Shown: in pieces, positions 31,290 through 40,590 of the stretch
Layout: every line of letters starts with the position of its first letter
Numbering within the stretch: the first letter of the stretch is position 1
Source of the DNA: an uncultured Treponema sp.
GTDB lineage: Bacteria > Spirochaetota > Spirochaetia > Treponematales > Treponemataceae
Direction: 5' to 3'
Length of the DNA: 64,000 bases
Assembly (NCBI GenBank): GCA_937894335.1
Contig: CALCRU010000025.1
Coordinates: forward strand, 18,008 to 82,007
The notes under the pieces: model-generated
Told to the model about the DNA's origin: nothing
Databases searched by the model: none
What the model saw: the letters and a program-made list of their open reading frames with translations, nothing else
Translations under genes and position numbers: made by a program

Positions 31290-32757
31290 CCTTCATTGAA
31301 GTCATGTAAGAGCGAAGTCTGCGTCCTACTCCTTCAATGGGGTGATGTCTAATTTCGTCATTAACTTTAACCAGTTCTGCGTTGGGAACTGCAGTTGTCT
31401 TTATGTCCATACCCTTGCCAATGTCTGCCGTGGTAACAGAGTTCTTCATAAAGTCACCCAGCAGAGGAACACAAGCGCGAGCAAACAGGTAACAACCGTA
31501 TTCTGCAGTGTCAGAAATTACTTTGTTCATTTCGTACAGACGGCGGCGGTCAATAAGGTTTGCAATAAGGGGAACTTCGTGCAAAGATTCGTAGTATGCA
31601 CTTTCGGGTTTAATGCCTGCGCTTACCATTGTTTCAAATGCAAGTTCACATCCGGCCTTTATGAATGCAACAAGAAGGATTCCCTTGTCAAAGTATTCCT
31701 GCTCAGTGATTTCTTCGTTTGATTCCGCTTCTGTTTCAAAAGGAATTTTTGCATAGCTTTCGCGCCAGTCGTGCAAATTCTTGTCTCCGTTTGCCCAGTC
31801 TTCCATCATTGTCTTGCTGAATTCTCCGCTGATGATGTCGTCCATGTGCTTCTGGAAAAGTGGAGTCATAATTTCTTTAAGCTGCTTTGACAATTCGTTT
31901 GCGCGAATTTTTGCAGGGTTTGAAAGACGGTCCATCATGTTGGTAACGCCACCCCACTTAAGAGCCTCGCTTATAACATTCCAGCCGTGCATAAGAAGCT
32001 TTACTGCATATCCAGGAGCAATTCCGTTTTCAACCATCTTGTCGTAACTAAGGATTGTTCCAGCCTGAAGGAGTCCGCAGAGAATTGTCTGTTCGCCCAT
32101 AAGGTCAGACTTTACTTCTGCAATGAAAGAACTTTCAAGTACGCCAGCAGTTTCGCCCCTTTCTGCACATGCCAGTGCCTTTGCCAAAGCCATACCACGT
32201 CCTTCTGGATCGTTAGCAGGGTGAACAGCAATCAGTTCAGGAACGCCAAAGCCACGCAAATATTCGTTGCGAACTTCTGTACCCGGACCCTTTGGAGCCA
32301 TAAGGAATACGGTAATGTCATCGCGAATAATTTCGCCTTCTTCAATCATGTTAAAGCCATGGCTGTACCAGAGCGCTGCACCTTTTTTCATGTACTTCAT
32401 AAGGTTTGCAACAACTTCGTGGTGCTGCTTGTCTGGAGTAAGGTTTCCTACAACATCGGCGGTTGGAAGCAGTTCTTCGTAAGTTCCAACTTTGAATCCG
32501 TTTTCTGTTGCGTTTTTCCATGACTGACGCTTCTGTTCAATAGCTTCTTTGCGAAGACAGTAGGCAACATCCATGCCTGAGTCGCGCAGGTTAAGTCCCT
32601 GGTTAAGACCCTGTGCACCACAACCGACGATGACAATTTTCTTTCCCTGCAGTGCTTTTGTTCCATCTTTGAACTCTTCACGTGCCATCTGGCGGCAGTG
32701 ACCCAATTCCTGACGAGCTACGCGCCAAGGAATCTTATTGAAGTAGTTTTCACCCAT
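31279..32757 (-). CDS. ilvC: Ketol-acid reductoisomerase, long (class II) form
   Basis: A 492-residue IlvC of the long, E. coli-like class. It converts acetolactate or acetohydroxybutyrate in valine/isoleucine synthesis. The NADPH site GCGAQGLNQGLNLRDSG, MAPKGPGTEV, and the duplicated knotted domain (SDLMGEQTILCG, then the second domain ending HHPIEGVGRRLRSYM) are present. ATG 32757 is chosen because AAGGAG lies 6 nt upstream; the open frame runs 14 codons further. No other ilv genes are adjacent. Confidence 0.95.
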   Translation of the reverse strand: MGENYFNKIPWRVARQELGHCRQMAREEFKDGTKALQGKKIVIVGCGAQGLNQGLNLRDSGMDVAYCLRKEAIEQKRQSWKNATENGFKVGTYEELLPTADVVGNLTPDKQHHEVVANLMKYMKKGAALWYSHGFNMIEEGEIIRDDITVFLMAPKGPGTEVRNEYLRGFGVPELIAVHPANDPEGRGMALAKALACAERGETAGVLESSFIAEVKSDLMGEQTILCGLLQAGTILSYDKMVENGIAPGYAVKLLMHGWNVISEALKWGGVTNMMDRLSNPAKIRANELSKQLKEIMTPLFQKHMDDIISGEFSKTMMEDWANGDKNLHDWRESYAKIPFETEAESNEEITEQEYFDKGILLVAFIKAGCELAFETMVSAGIKPESAYYESLHEVPLIANLIDRRRLYEMNKVISDTAEYGCYLFARACVPLLGDFMKNSVTTADIGKGMDIKTTAVPNAELVKVNDEIRHHPIEGVGRRLRSYMTSMKALV

Positions 32758-32786
32758 GATGAACTCCTTTTTGATTAATTTGCTCC

Positions 32787-32815
32787 AGTATACCGCCAAT
32801 TATATGTTGCGTAAA
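32787..32815 (-). promoter_or_regulatory. Putative ilvC promoter
   Basis: On the minus strand TTTACG (32810-32815), 17 nt, TATACT (32787-32792). The leader would be about 22 nt, too short for a T-box or peptide attenuator. Confidence 0.5.
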
Positions 32816-32885
32816 GTGAAATATAGTCAACTAATTGTTGTGTTTTGTGCAATATGTTCTATTGTTCACTTTTTGTTACAAACTA

Positions 32886-32914
32886 TTGCAAAATAAGTTT
32901 ACTTTATATATACT
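32886..32914 (+). promoter_or_regulatory. Promoter of the aryl-polyene-like operon
   Basis: TTGCAA (32886-32891), 17 nt, TATACT (32909-32914). The predicted start near 32921 falls on the AAGGTG ribosome-binding site of the first ACP gene, so the leader is extremely short. Confidence 0.6.
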
Positions 32915-32931
32915 TTAAGAAGGTGACACAA

Positions 32932-33201
32932 ATGGATTTGAAACAGGAAATAAAGGAAACAATCATCTCGTCCCTTATGCTGGAGGACATTACTCCAGAA
33001 GACATAGATGATTCCGCACCTCTGTTTAAGGAGGGACTTGGTCTTGATTCAATCGATGCCCTGGAACTGGGAGTCGCCCTAAAGAGAAAATTCGGCGTAA
33101 AATTCTCTTCTGAGGATGCCGATGAAAAAAGCCATTTTGCATCAGTTGATGCTTTGGCTGAATACATTTCTGCTGAGAAAGCAAAGGAAGGAACCAAATG
33201 A
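32932..33201 (+). CDS. Acyl carrier protein 1 of the aryl-polyene-like cluster (ApeE/F type)
   Basis: An 89-residue ACP. The phosphopantetheine-attachment serine is in GLDSIDALEL, followed by a typical helix II (ALKRKFGVKF). The N terminus has no signal. Unlike housekeeping ACPs (about 78 residues), it carries a Ser/Ala-rich C-terminal extension. ATG 32932 has AAGGTG 7 nt upstream; the longer frame to 32845 is unsupported. It overlaps the second ACP by 4 bp (ATGA). It would hold the growing chain or starter during polyene assembly. Confidence 0.88.
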   Translation: MDLKQEIKETIISSLMLEDITPEDIDDSAPLFKEGLGLDSIDALELGVALKRKFGVKFSSEDADEKSHFASVDALAEYISAEKAKEGTK

Positions 33202-33449
33202 CAAAAGACGAACTGTTTGGTAAGGTGAAGGATCTTCTGGTATCTGAGTTTGAGATTGAAGAAAGCAAAATCACTCCCGAAGCAAATCTTGGAGACGACC
33301 TTGATCTCGACTCTATCGACTTTATTGATCTTGTTGTAAAGATGAAGGATTTCGTTCCCGGAAAAATCAATCCTGATATCTTCAAGACGGTAAAGACAAT
33401 GCAGGATGTAGTTGATGTTCTTTACACTTATGTAGAGGGCGCAAACTAA
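33198..33449 (+). CDS. Acyl carrier protein 2 of the aryl-polyene-like cluster
   Basis: An 83-residue ACP with the attachment serine in DLDLDSIDFIDLV, followed by the longer KMKDFVPGKINPDIF loop and VQDVVDVLYTYV helix pattern seen in the second ACP of aryl polyene clusters. Two ACPs with divergent surfaces suggest a division between starter loading and extension. Its start overlaps ACP1 (ATGA), and the fusion gene follows after 19 bp. Confidence 0.88.
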   Translation: MTKDELFGKVKDLLVSEFEIEESKITPEANLGDDLDLDSIDFIDLVVKMKDFVPGKINPDIFKTVKTMQDVVDVLYTYVEGAN

Positions 33450-33468
33450 ATCTTGGACGGATGCCAGA

Positions 33469-35847
33469 ATGAAGAAGGTTTTTAAAATAGCGTTCTCCAT
33501 TTTGGCTGTTCTTTATCCTGTACTCGTATTTACCCTGCTGGTGGTTTTAAAGCTGCCTGTCAGGGTTTTGTCTTTATGTGTCATGGTGCTTGCCTTTACT
33601 TTTTTTATAAGCGCAGGCGGACTGGCACTTGCAAAAGACGGGCGTAAGATAAGTTTGTCAACTGTAAGGCCCTTTGTGCTTTCTGCACTTCTTGTGGCAT
33701 CTTCTATTGTCTGCTTTCTTACAAATCAGGCTGTGTTCCTAAAACTGTATTCTGTTGCGGTAAGCGCTGTAATGCTTGTCATGTTTGCAAGCACGCTGAT
33801 TTTTGAGCCCACAATTATTTTTAGGTTTGCCGTTCTTACGGATAAAAGTATTCTTGGTTCCGTAAAGCAAAAAAGGGTAGAGGCTTACTGTCGCAAGGTA
33901 TGCATTGCATGGTGCGTGTTTTTTGTCCTTAACGGAGCCGTTGCCCTGTACACTGCTTTTTGGACTAGCGACACAGTGTGGTCTGTTTACAACGGCGGCA
34001 TTTCCTATGTTCTTATGGGGCTTATGTTCGCCGTGGAGTGGTGCGTTAGGAGGAGTGTAAACAAAAGAATGCCAGAAGTTCATACGATTACATCATTTAA
34101 AGCCGATTCTCGAAAAGACGATTATGTTCTCTGCTACGAGGAAACTAGAAAAAGCGGTGTCTATAAAACCTGGTACGATTTCTTGTGTGACACTGCTCGC
34201 GTAAGAAATGTTATTAAGTCTCGCACTGCAGATGACTGGATTATTCACTGCGAAGACTACTGGAATTTTTTGGTAACATTTGTTGCCCTGCTTCAGTGCG
34301 GAAAAATTGTTCACCTTACCCAGAACATTGCAGACTCGTACATAAAGGAAATAAAATCTGATGGAATGGAATTTCTTACTGACCAGAAAGTGCCTGATTT
34401 TTTTTGTGCCCTAAGTGTGGAAGAAATTCTTGCAAGTCCGCTCCCTTCAGAAAAAGAAATAAGGACTGCCCCTGCAATAGACGCAGAAAAGACAGACATT
34501 ATTATGTATACATCGGGCAGTACGGGTAAGCCCAAACGAGTTCATCAGCGCATGAAGGAATTTGAAACAGACAACGCCTTTATTATTTCAAAATGGGGCG
34601 ATGAATTTGTTAGCCGTTCCCTTGTTACCACTGTAAGCCAGCATCACATCTACGGATTTTTGTTCGGCATATCACTGCCTTTTGCACTGGGCGTTCCCTT
34701 TAGAAGAAAGCGCATTACCCTGCCAGAAGAATTTGAAACCCTTACCGACGACCGCTACATGATTATTGCAACTCCTGCTTTTTTAAAGCGCACTGTAGAA
34801 GTGTTTGCCGACTCAAAACTTCCTCTTGACCGCTGCTTTATCTTTACCAGTGGAGGAGCCGTTAGTCCCGAACTTTCTAAAAGCGTAACCAGTGTGTTTG
34901 GCTTCTGTCCTCTTGAAGTTTACGGCTCAACCGAAACTAGTGGCATTGCATACAGGCAGCAGACTGTAAACGGATTAAAGTGGACCCCTTTTGACAATGC
35001 AAAAATTTGGAAGGGTGATGACGAATGTCTTAGGATTATTTCTCCATACATCAAGGACCCTGAAGGATTTGCCACTGCAGACAGAGTTGAAATTTATGAA
35101 GACGGAACATTCCTCTTAAAGGGACGTGCAGATTCCGTAGTAAAAATAGAAGAAAAAAGAATTTCCCTTCCCGAAGTTGAAAACCGCATTCTAGAAACTG
35201 GACTTGTTTCAGATGTAAAGGTTATTGCTCTTGAAGACAGAAGGCAGTATCTTGCGGCTGCGGTGGAACTTAATAAGAAGGGCAGGGATAAATTTGCAGG
35301 AGAGAAAAAACTTGCCGTAAACCGTTGGTTCTCTGAATTCCTTACCCAGTATTTTGAACCTGTGGTAATTCCAAAGAAGTGGCGGTTTGTAGATAAAATA
35401 CCTGTTGATGTTCAGGGTAAAAAACATAAAGTAGAAATAGAAGCGCTTTTTAAATCCACGGAGGATACCATGCAGGAAAACCAGCACTCAATCGAAAACG
35501 AAACTGTTGTCTCTAAGTCTGATGACGCCGTTACTCTTAAGTTTACGGTTCCGTCTTCATGTGATTTTTATGACGGACACTTTCCTGAATTCAAGCTGCT
35601 TCCAGCTGTAGGTCAGTTTGAAATCGTAACCCGTTTTTCAAAGAAATACTTTAACACCCAAAGGTTTGTTCCTTCTGCTCGCCGCATGAAATTTTCTGCA
35701 CCTGTTGTGCCTGAGTCAGTGGTGATTCTGGAACTTTCCTATAACCGTCCAAAGCAGACTGTAACATTTGTAATGTATGCCGACGGAAATCGGGAAAAAG
35801 AATTTTCTTCAGGAACATTTTCGGTACTGCCGGAGGAGAATGCGTAA
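33469..35847 (+). CDS. Three-domain fusion: COG4648-like membrane domain + AMP-dependent acyl ligase + hotdog dehydratase
   Basis: A 792-residue protein. Residues about 1-200 hold six or so hydrophobic segments resembling the small COG4648 membrane protein of aryl polyene clusters. Residues about 205-665 are an ANL-family ligase with the P-loop TSGSTGKPKR, YGSTETSGIAYR, GRADSVVKIEEKRISLPEVE (hinge) and a late Lys in QGKKHKVE, and would activate the starter acid and load an ACP. Residues about 670-790 are a FabZ/ApeI-like hotdog with H and E in GHFPEFKLLPAVGQFE. In E. coli-type clusters these are three separate proteins (ApeG/ApeH/ApeI-like). The frame is uninterrupted and there is no internal ribosome-binding site, so I regard it as a true fusion. 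Confidence 0.85.
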   Translation: MKKVFKIAFSILAVLYPVLVFTLLVVLKLPVRVLSLCVMVLAFTFFISAGGLALAKDGRKISLSTVRPFVLSALLVASSIVCFLTNQAVFLKLYSVAVSAVMLVMFASTLIFEPTIIFRFAVLTDKSILGSVKQKRVEAYCRKVCIAWCVFFVLNGAVALYTAFWTSDTVWSVYNGGISYVLMGLMFAVEWCVRRSVNKRMPEVHTITSFKADSRKDDYVLCYEETRKSGVYKTWYDFLCDTARVRNVIKSRTADDWIIHCEDYWNFLVTFVALLQCGKIVHLTQNIADSYIKEIKSDGMEFLTDQKVPDFFCALSVEEILASPLPSEKEIRTAPAIDAEKTDIIMYTSGSTGKPKRVHQRMKEFETDNAFIISKWGDEFVSRSLVTTVSQHHIYGFLFGISLPFALGVPFRRKRITLPEEFETLTDDRYMIIATPAFLKRTVEVFADSKLPLDRCFIFTSGGAVSPELSKSVTSVFGFCPLEVYGSTETSGIAYRQQTVNGLKWTPFDNAKIWKGDDECLRIISPYIKDPEGFATADRVEIYEDGTFLLKGRADSVVKIEEKRISLPEVENRILETGLVSDVKVIALEDRRQYLAAAVELNKKGRDKFAGEKKLAVNRWFSEFLTQYFEPVVIPKKWRFVDKIPVDVQGKKHKVEIEALFKSTEDTMQENQHSIENETVVSKSDDAVTLKFTVPSSCDFYDGHFPEFKLLPAVGQFEIVTRFSKKYFNTQRFVPSARRMKFSAPVVPESVVILELSYNRPKQTVTFVMYADGNREKEFSSGTFSVLPEENA

Positions 35848-35849
35848 CT

Positions 35850-36617
35850 ATGCGTGCCGGGTTTATAATTCCCGTTTACAATCATGGTTCTACGCTTAAA
35901 GATGTTCTTGCTTCGGTCCTGCAGTACAGGCTACCAGTAATAATTGTTGACGATGGTAACGATAGTGCAAATGCCACACTTATAGACGAGGCTGCCCAGA
36001 GTTTTTCTTCATCAGGTCTTGTGTATGTGGTAAGAAGACCCAAAAACGGAGGCAAGGGACTGGCCATGCGAGACGGCGTTCTGTATGCCCTTTCTCTTTC
36101 TCTTACCCACGCCTTTCAGGTTGACGCTGACGGTCAGCACGACATTTCTGCATGCGGCACTTTTTTAAATGCAGCAGAATCTGAACCTGAGGCACTCATA
36201 AGTGGCATTCCGGTCTACGATGAATCCGTTCCCCTAAAAAGAAAAAGGGGAAGAAAAATCTCAACCGCATGGGTACATGTTGCAACCTTGGACAAAAACA
36301 TAAGCGATGCCCTTTGCGGATTTAGAATCTATCCACTGGCGGCTTACAAAAAAGTTCTTGATTCTCATGCCTTTATAGACAGCAGAATGGGTTACGATGC
36401 CGACATTCTTGTTCACCTCAAATGGGAGGGGGTGGCAATAAGGGAGCTTCCTGTTCGTGTTTCCTATCCCAAGGACGGAGTTTCAAATTTTCGCATGGTA
36501 GGTGACAACATTCGCATTTCGTTAATGTTTGCTCGCCTTACTCTTGGCATGATTGTGCGCCTTCCCCTGTTTGCACTGCGAGCCATAAGGCGTAGGACTG
36601 GTAAGTCAAATGGTTAG
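35850..36617 (+). CDS. GT2-family glycosyltransferase of the cluster
   Basis: A 255-residue GT-A enzyme. FIIPVYNHGSTLKDVLASV at the N terminus, VDDGND, KNGGKGLAMRDG, and the metal-binding QVDADGQHD motif identify a dolichyl-phosphate-mannose-synthase-like GT2. A DALCGFRIYPL segment and a basic hydrophobic C terminus follow. It could glycosylate the lipid or polyene carrier. It starts 2 bp after the fusion gene and overlaps the acyltransferase by 8 bp. Confidence 0.85.
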   Translation: MRAGFIIPVYNHGSTLKDVLASVLQYRLPVIIVDDGNDSANATLIDEAAQSFSSSGLVYVVRRPKNGGKGLAMRDGVLYALSLSLTHAFQVDADGQHDISACGTFLNAAESEPEALISGIPVYDESVPLKRKRGRKISTAWVHVATLDKNISDALCGFRIYPLAAYKKVLDSHAFIDSRMGYDADILVHLKWEGVAIRELPVRVSYPKDGVSNFRMVGDNIRISLMFARLTLGMIVRLPLFALRAIRRRTGKSNG

Positions 36618-37551
36618 GTCGGAACAAAAGGAAGTCATTAAGACAGGCTTACCCGTTAGGCTTCTTGTTTTTCTTGTAAAGTTTTTTCCTCCTGTACTTG
36701 TCTTTGCAGTTGCTTTTCTGATTGCATTCTTTTACTGGTTGGGGGCTTTTAGGCAGAGGTCTTTTATCAGGGAGTTTCAGAAAAATGTGCGCAACTGTGG
36801 CGGCGATATAAAGCGCATTAATACTTTTAAAACGATTTTTTCTTTTGCCCTTTCTCTTGTAGAAAAAACAAAAAGTTGGGTGTATGCCGAAAAAAATCCT
36901 GTTCCCGTTTCATTCTGCAATGATGACATACAATCTCTTTCAAAATCTCTTGCAGAAAAAAAAGGTGCAGTTCTTGTAATGAATCACCTGGGCAACATGG
37001 ACTTAATACGATCGCTGGCAGTTTACGGAAACGCAAATTCTTCTCCAATTACAGTTACCGCCATAAGGGAACTAAAGGCTACATCCGCATTTGACTACAC
37101 CATTAATTCTGTTAACGGCAACATGCTCATGCACGCACTTGATGCAGACAACATTGGCATGGAAACTCTTGAGCTTTTGTTGGAGCGGATAGACTCTGGC
37201 GGACTTGTGGTTATTGCAGGCGACCGTTCTTCCCGTTCCACTCCCGACAGAAATGTTACTCTAACATTCATGAAAAAGAATGCAGTATTTCCCACTGGCT
37301 GTTACGCGGTAGCTTCTCTTTTGCAGGCTGACATTTACTACATGACCGCCGTAAGGGAAAAAACTCTTATGGTACATCCTAAGTACAATATATTTGTAAA
37401 GAAATCTTCCGTAGAGTTGCGCTGTCCTAAAAAGTTAAGGGAGGAACGCTATGTCAAATGTGCGGAAGAATTTGCACTTTTTTTAGAAAATTACGCAAAA
37501 ATGTATCCTTTTCAGTGGTATAATTTTTTTACTTTCTGGGAGGGAAAATGA
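36610..37551 (+). CDS. LpxL/HtrB-like lysophospholipid acyltransferase of the cluster
   Basis: A 313-residue membrane-anchored acyltransferase. One transmembrane segment at residues about 17-45 precedes the domain; the catalytic H-x4-D is NHLGNMD near residue 122, with the family's GLVVIAGDRSS and the C-terminal PFQWYNFFTFW. The latter matches the W[YF]-N-F-F-x-F-W pattern of LpxL-like proteins in polyene clusters. It probably joins the polyene acid to a glycerol-based or sugar-containing acceptor at the inner membrane. Confidence 0.87.
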   Translation: MVRSEQKEVIKTGLPVRLLVFLVKFFPPVLVFAVAFLIAFFYWLGAFRQRSFIREFQKNVRNCGGDIKRINTFKTIFSFALSLVEKTKSWVYAEKNPVPVSFCNDDIQSLSKSLAEKKGAVLVMNHLGNMDLIRSLAVYGNANSSPITVTAIRELKATSAFDYTINSVNGNMLMHALDADNIGMETLELLLERIDSGGLVVIAGDRSSRSTPDRNVTLTFMKKNAVFPTGCYAVASLLQADIYYMTAVREKTLMVHPKYNIFVKKSSVELRCPKKLREERYVKCAEEFALFLENYAKMYPFQWYNFFTFWEGK

Positions 37552-37580
37552 TAAGGAACTTATTTGAAGAGGTGAATAAA

Positions 37581-38219
37581 ATGAAAATTTTTCGCAAAAT
37601 GATTCTTGCTTCCGTTCTTGCCCTTACCGCATTTACATTCAGTGCGGTCGCAAAAGAAGTTACTGTTGACGATGTGTGCGCTTCCCTTACAAAGCATGCC
37701 GTTACCACAGGAAACTTTGTGCAGGAGAAAAAATCCGCTTCCATAAAGAGGCCACTTAAAAGTTACGGAACTTACATCTTTACAAAAGACGGAATTGTAT
37801 GGAATACCACAAAGCCCTTTAAGACGACAATGGTAATTACTCCCACCAGTATTGTGCAGACTCAGGCCGATGGAACAAGTTCTGTAATAGATAGTTCCAC
37901 CAGTCAGATTTTTGGCACTATTGCAGAAATGTTTTCTGCTCTCTTTGGTGGAAACCGTGCCGCATTGGAAAAACACTTTGAAATAAAGACAGTAAACGAC
38001 GCTTCTGGCTGGAAGTTGATTCTTACTCCGAAAGATGCTACCATAGCCTCTGCCATGAAACAGTTTACCCTTGCTGGAACTGCAAACGGCAATACTGTTC
38101 AGCTTGAGTCGCTGCTTATTGAAGAGTCGGGAACTGATTCAATCCTGTATACATTCAGCGACCAGGTTTACAAAGAGACTTTGACTAATGAAGAGAAGGC
38201 TTACTTTACCTCAAAGTAA
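37581..38219 (+). CDS. LolA-like periplasmic carrier of the cluster
   Basis: A 212-residue exported protein. The signal peptide MKIFRKMILASVLALTAFTF ends near SAVA-K. The body has LolA-like beta strands (GNFVQEKKSASIKRPLKSYGTYIF, GIVWNTTKPFKTTMVI), the pattern of COG2834. ATG 37581 has GAGGTG 7 nt upstream and immediately precedes the signal peptide; the upstream ATG 37548 gives an unlikely N terminus. It would ferry the lipid-linked product across the periplasm, together with the exporter and the DUF3261-type lipoprotein. Its 3' end overlaps the MMPL gene by 32 bp. Confidence 0.85.
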   Translation: MKIFRKMILASVLALTAFTFSAVAKEVTVDDVCASLTKHAVTTGNFVQEKKSASIKRPLKSYGTYIFTKDGIVWNTTKPFKTTMVITPTSIVQTQADGTSSVIDSSTSQIFGTIAEMFSALFGGNRAALEKHFEIKTVNDASGWKLILTPKDATIASAMKQFTLAGTANGNTVQLESLLIEESGTDSILYTFSDQVYKETLTNEEKAYFTSK

Positions 38220-40536
38220 CAAGTTTTATATTTGGCTTTATGTCCTGTTCCACTGTGCGGCGATTCTTCCTTTTTTAATTTCGCTAGCGGTGGGACGGGG
38301 CCTTAATGTTGACGCCGACCTGTTCAACATGCTTCCCCGTTCAACAGAAGACAGGGCAATTGCTCTTTCTGACGAACTGCTTACAAAAAAAAATAGTCCT
38401 GCTTTTTTTATTCTTGTTTCCCATGAAGATTTTGAAACCGCAAAGTCTGTTGCCCAAACTGTTTATGGTAGCTTAAAAGATAGTCCAAAATTTTCTTCGC
38501 TTACACTTTACAGTGACACTTCTGTTTCTTCAGACATTTCTAATTTTATTCACCAATATCGATGGAATCTTCTTTCTGCTAGTGATGTGGAAGAACTTTC
38601 TACGGAAGAGGAAAGAAAGCAATTTGCAAACAATGCCCTTGCCTCGGCATATGGAGCTTTTACAGTAGCCTCTCTTGACCGTCTAGAGGAAGACCCTTTT
38701 CTTTTGGACGAAGTTGCCCTGCGGCATTTTCTTTCTTCTGTTCAGAATGGTGGTACAGCCATGTCTGCAAAGGACGGACTTCTTGCCTCTCTGTACGAAG
38801 GCAGATGGTATATAATGATTCAGGGTGCCCTTAGCAGAGAAGGGGAAGCACTTGCAAGTTCTTCAAATGGAATCTCCCTCATTTACAGCATATGCAGCCC
38901 TCTTGAAAAAGATGGTGTCCGTTTTGTGTATTCGGGAACTCCTTTTCACAGCCACGAAAGTTCTACCTCGGCACAAAAGGAAATTACGCTCATTTCTGTT
39001 CTGTCCTTTTCTGCCGTTATCATAATGCTCATTTTTGTGTTTAGGTCTCCTGTTCCGCTTTTTGCTTCCCTTGCTTCAATTTTAATTTCTATTGCAGCAG
39101 GGGTTTCTGCCACTCATTTTGTTTTTGGAAAACTTCATGTGCTTACCCTTGTGTTTGGAACTTCCCTTATAGGAAGCTGCATAGACTACAGCCTGCACTA
39201 TTTTGTAAACTGGAAAGGGAATGCTCTTCTTAAAAACGGCGCACAAATCCGCTCACACCTTGTGCGGGGTCTAACACTTTCTCTTGTGTCTACAGAAATA
39301 TGCTACGGCGCGCTTATGTTTGCTCCCTTTGCCCTCCTTAAACAGATGGCACTTTTTTCCATGACTGGCATAATGAGTTCCTTCCTTACCGTTCTGTGTG
39401 TCTATCCCCTTTGTAAACTGCCGCCTCAGTCTGCAAGAACTCTTCCCTTGCTTAAGTTTTACCGCCCTCCTTCACTTGCAAAAAAAAATCCAAAGCTTGG
39501 TGTCTTTATAAGTCTTGCACTTCTTTTGCTTTGTGGAACTGCAATGTTTTTCTGCCATGACCATGTGCGTGTCCTAAATGACATTAGGGGACTCTATGTT
39601 ATGAAAGGGTGCCTTGCCCAAGATACGGTGCTTTCCAATCAGGTGATCCGGTATTCCCCCAGTTCGTGGTTTGTGGTTTCCGGTAACAGTGAGCAGGAAG
39701 TTTTAGAAAAGGAAGAAGAAGTGTGTGCCGGCCTTTTAAAACTAAAGGAAGAAAATGCAGTGGGAGGATTTGCCGCAAGTTCACTTTTTATTCCCTCTAT
39801 AAAGACTCAGAAAAAATCCTACGATGCGGTCTCTTTGCTCTTGCCCCTTGCCCAAGTTCAGTACGAGATGTTGGGCTACGACGAAAAAAGTTTTACGGTC
39901 TTCAAAGATGAATACGAGGGGGCAAAAGAAAAATTTCTTACTCCCGGAGCAGAACTTCCCCATAGCCTTTCTCTGCTCACCGATTCTCTGTGGATTGGCG
40001 AAAGTGACGGACGCTACTATTCGGTTATAATGCCTACTTCCATTGCCGACGAAAATGCCTGCCGTTCTCTTGCAGAACAGTTTGCAGGAGTCTATTTTCA
40101 GAATAAAAGTGCGGACATAGGACACAGCCTTGACCAACTTACAAAAATAATCCTGCTCATGTTTTTCATTGCGTTCATTTTGATTACTTTTGTCCTAAAA
40201 TTCTTCTACCGCTGGAGGCAGACTGCAAAAATTGCTTCCATTCCCATTCTAAGCATTGCCGTCATAGTTGCAGTTTTTGCTCTCTCTGGAAAGTATTTGG
40301 AATTCTTTGGTGTTACTGGAATGATTCTTGTCTTCGGACTTGGACTGGACTATGTTATCTACATGACGGAAAATTCTGGACAGGATAAACTTGAACCCTT
40401 TGCAATCCTCCTTTCCTTTTTAACTACTGCCCTTTCTTTTGGAGCCCTTGCCTTAAGTTCCTTTGTTCCAGTTCACACATTGGGGCTTTCCATTTTTCTT
40501 GGACTAGTTACCGCCTTTGCCGCAACTCTTTTTTAG
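38188..40536 (+). CDS. MMPL/RND-family lipid exporter of the cluster
   Basis: A 782-residue integral membrane protein with about twelve transmembrane helices arranged as two repeats, each with a large periplasmic loop: one after the first helix (LNVDADLFNMLPRS..) and one between helices 6 and 8 (HDHVRVLNDIRGLYVM). LIGSCIDYSLHYFVNW and LVFGLGLDYVIYMTE are the paired intramembrane helices that carry the proton-relay residues (Asp-Tyr) in RND/MMPL pumps. It would extract the finished product from the inner membrane. Homologues are present in known aryl polyene clusters next to the LolA-like gene. Confidence 0.87.
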   Translation: MKRRLTLPQSNKFYIWLYVLFHCAAILPFLISLAVGRGLNVDADLFNMLPRSTEDRAIALSDELLTKKNSPAFFILVSHEDFETAKSVAQTVYGSLKDSPKFSSLTLYSDTSVSSDISNFIHQYRWNLLSASDVEELSTEEERKQFANNALASAYGAFTVASLDRLEEDPFLLDEVALRHFLSSVQNGGTAMSAKDGLLASLYEGRWYIMIQGALSREGEALASSSNGISLIYSICSPLEKDGVRFVYSGTPFHSHESSTSAQKEITLISVLSFSAVIIMLIFVFRSPVPLFASLASILISIAAGVSATHFVFGKLHVLTLVFGTSLIGSCIDYSLHYFVNWKGNALLKNGAQIRSHLVRGLTLSLVSTEICYGALMFAPFALLKQMALFSMTGIMSSFLTVLCVYPLCKLPPQSARTLPLLKFYRPPSLAKKNPKLGVFISLALLLLCGTAMFFCHDHVRVLNDIRGLYVMKGCLAQDTVLSNQVIRYSPSSWFVVSGNSEQEVLEKEEEVCAGLLKLKEENAVGGFAASSLFIPSIKTQKKSYDAVSLLLPLAQVQYEMLGYDEKSFTVFKDEYEGAKEKFLTPGAELPHSLSLLTDSLWIGESDGRYYSVIMPTSIADENACRSLAEQFAGVYFQNKSADIGHSLDQLTKIILLMFFIAFILITFVLKFFYRWRQTAKIASIPILSIAVIVAVFALSGKYLEFFGVTGMILVFGLGLDYVIYMTENSGQDKLEPFAILLSFLTTALSFGALALSSFVPVHTLGLSIFLGLVTAFAATLF

Positions 40537-40553
40537 TGTTTAAGCCTGCGAGT

Positions 40554-40582
40554 TTGACAAATGCATGGTAGTCCATTATAAT
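40554..40582 (+). promoter_or_regulatory. Perfect-consensus internal promoter of the aryl-polyene-like cluster
   Basis: TTGACA (40554-40559), 17 nt, TATAAT (40577-40582), both consensus. ATG 40591 begins 8 nt after the -10, so the message would be nearly leaderless. It splits the cluster into a loading/transport half and a synthase half that could be expressed at different levels. Confidence 0.8.
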
Positions 40583-40590
40583 TGAGGAAT

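Noticed and set aside
31987..32523. A 178-codon open frame on the plus strand
   Set aside because: Antisense to ilvC, whose protein motifs are unmistakable.
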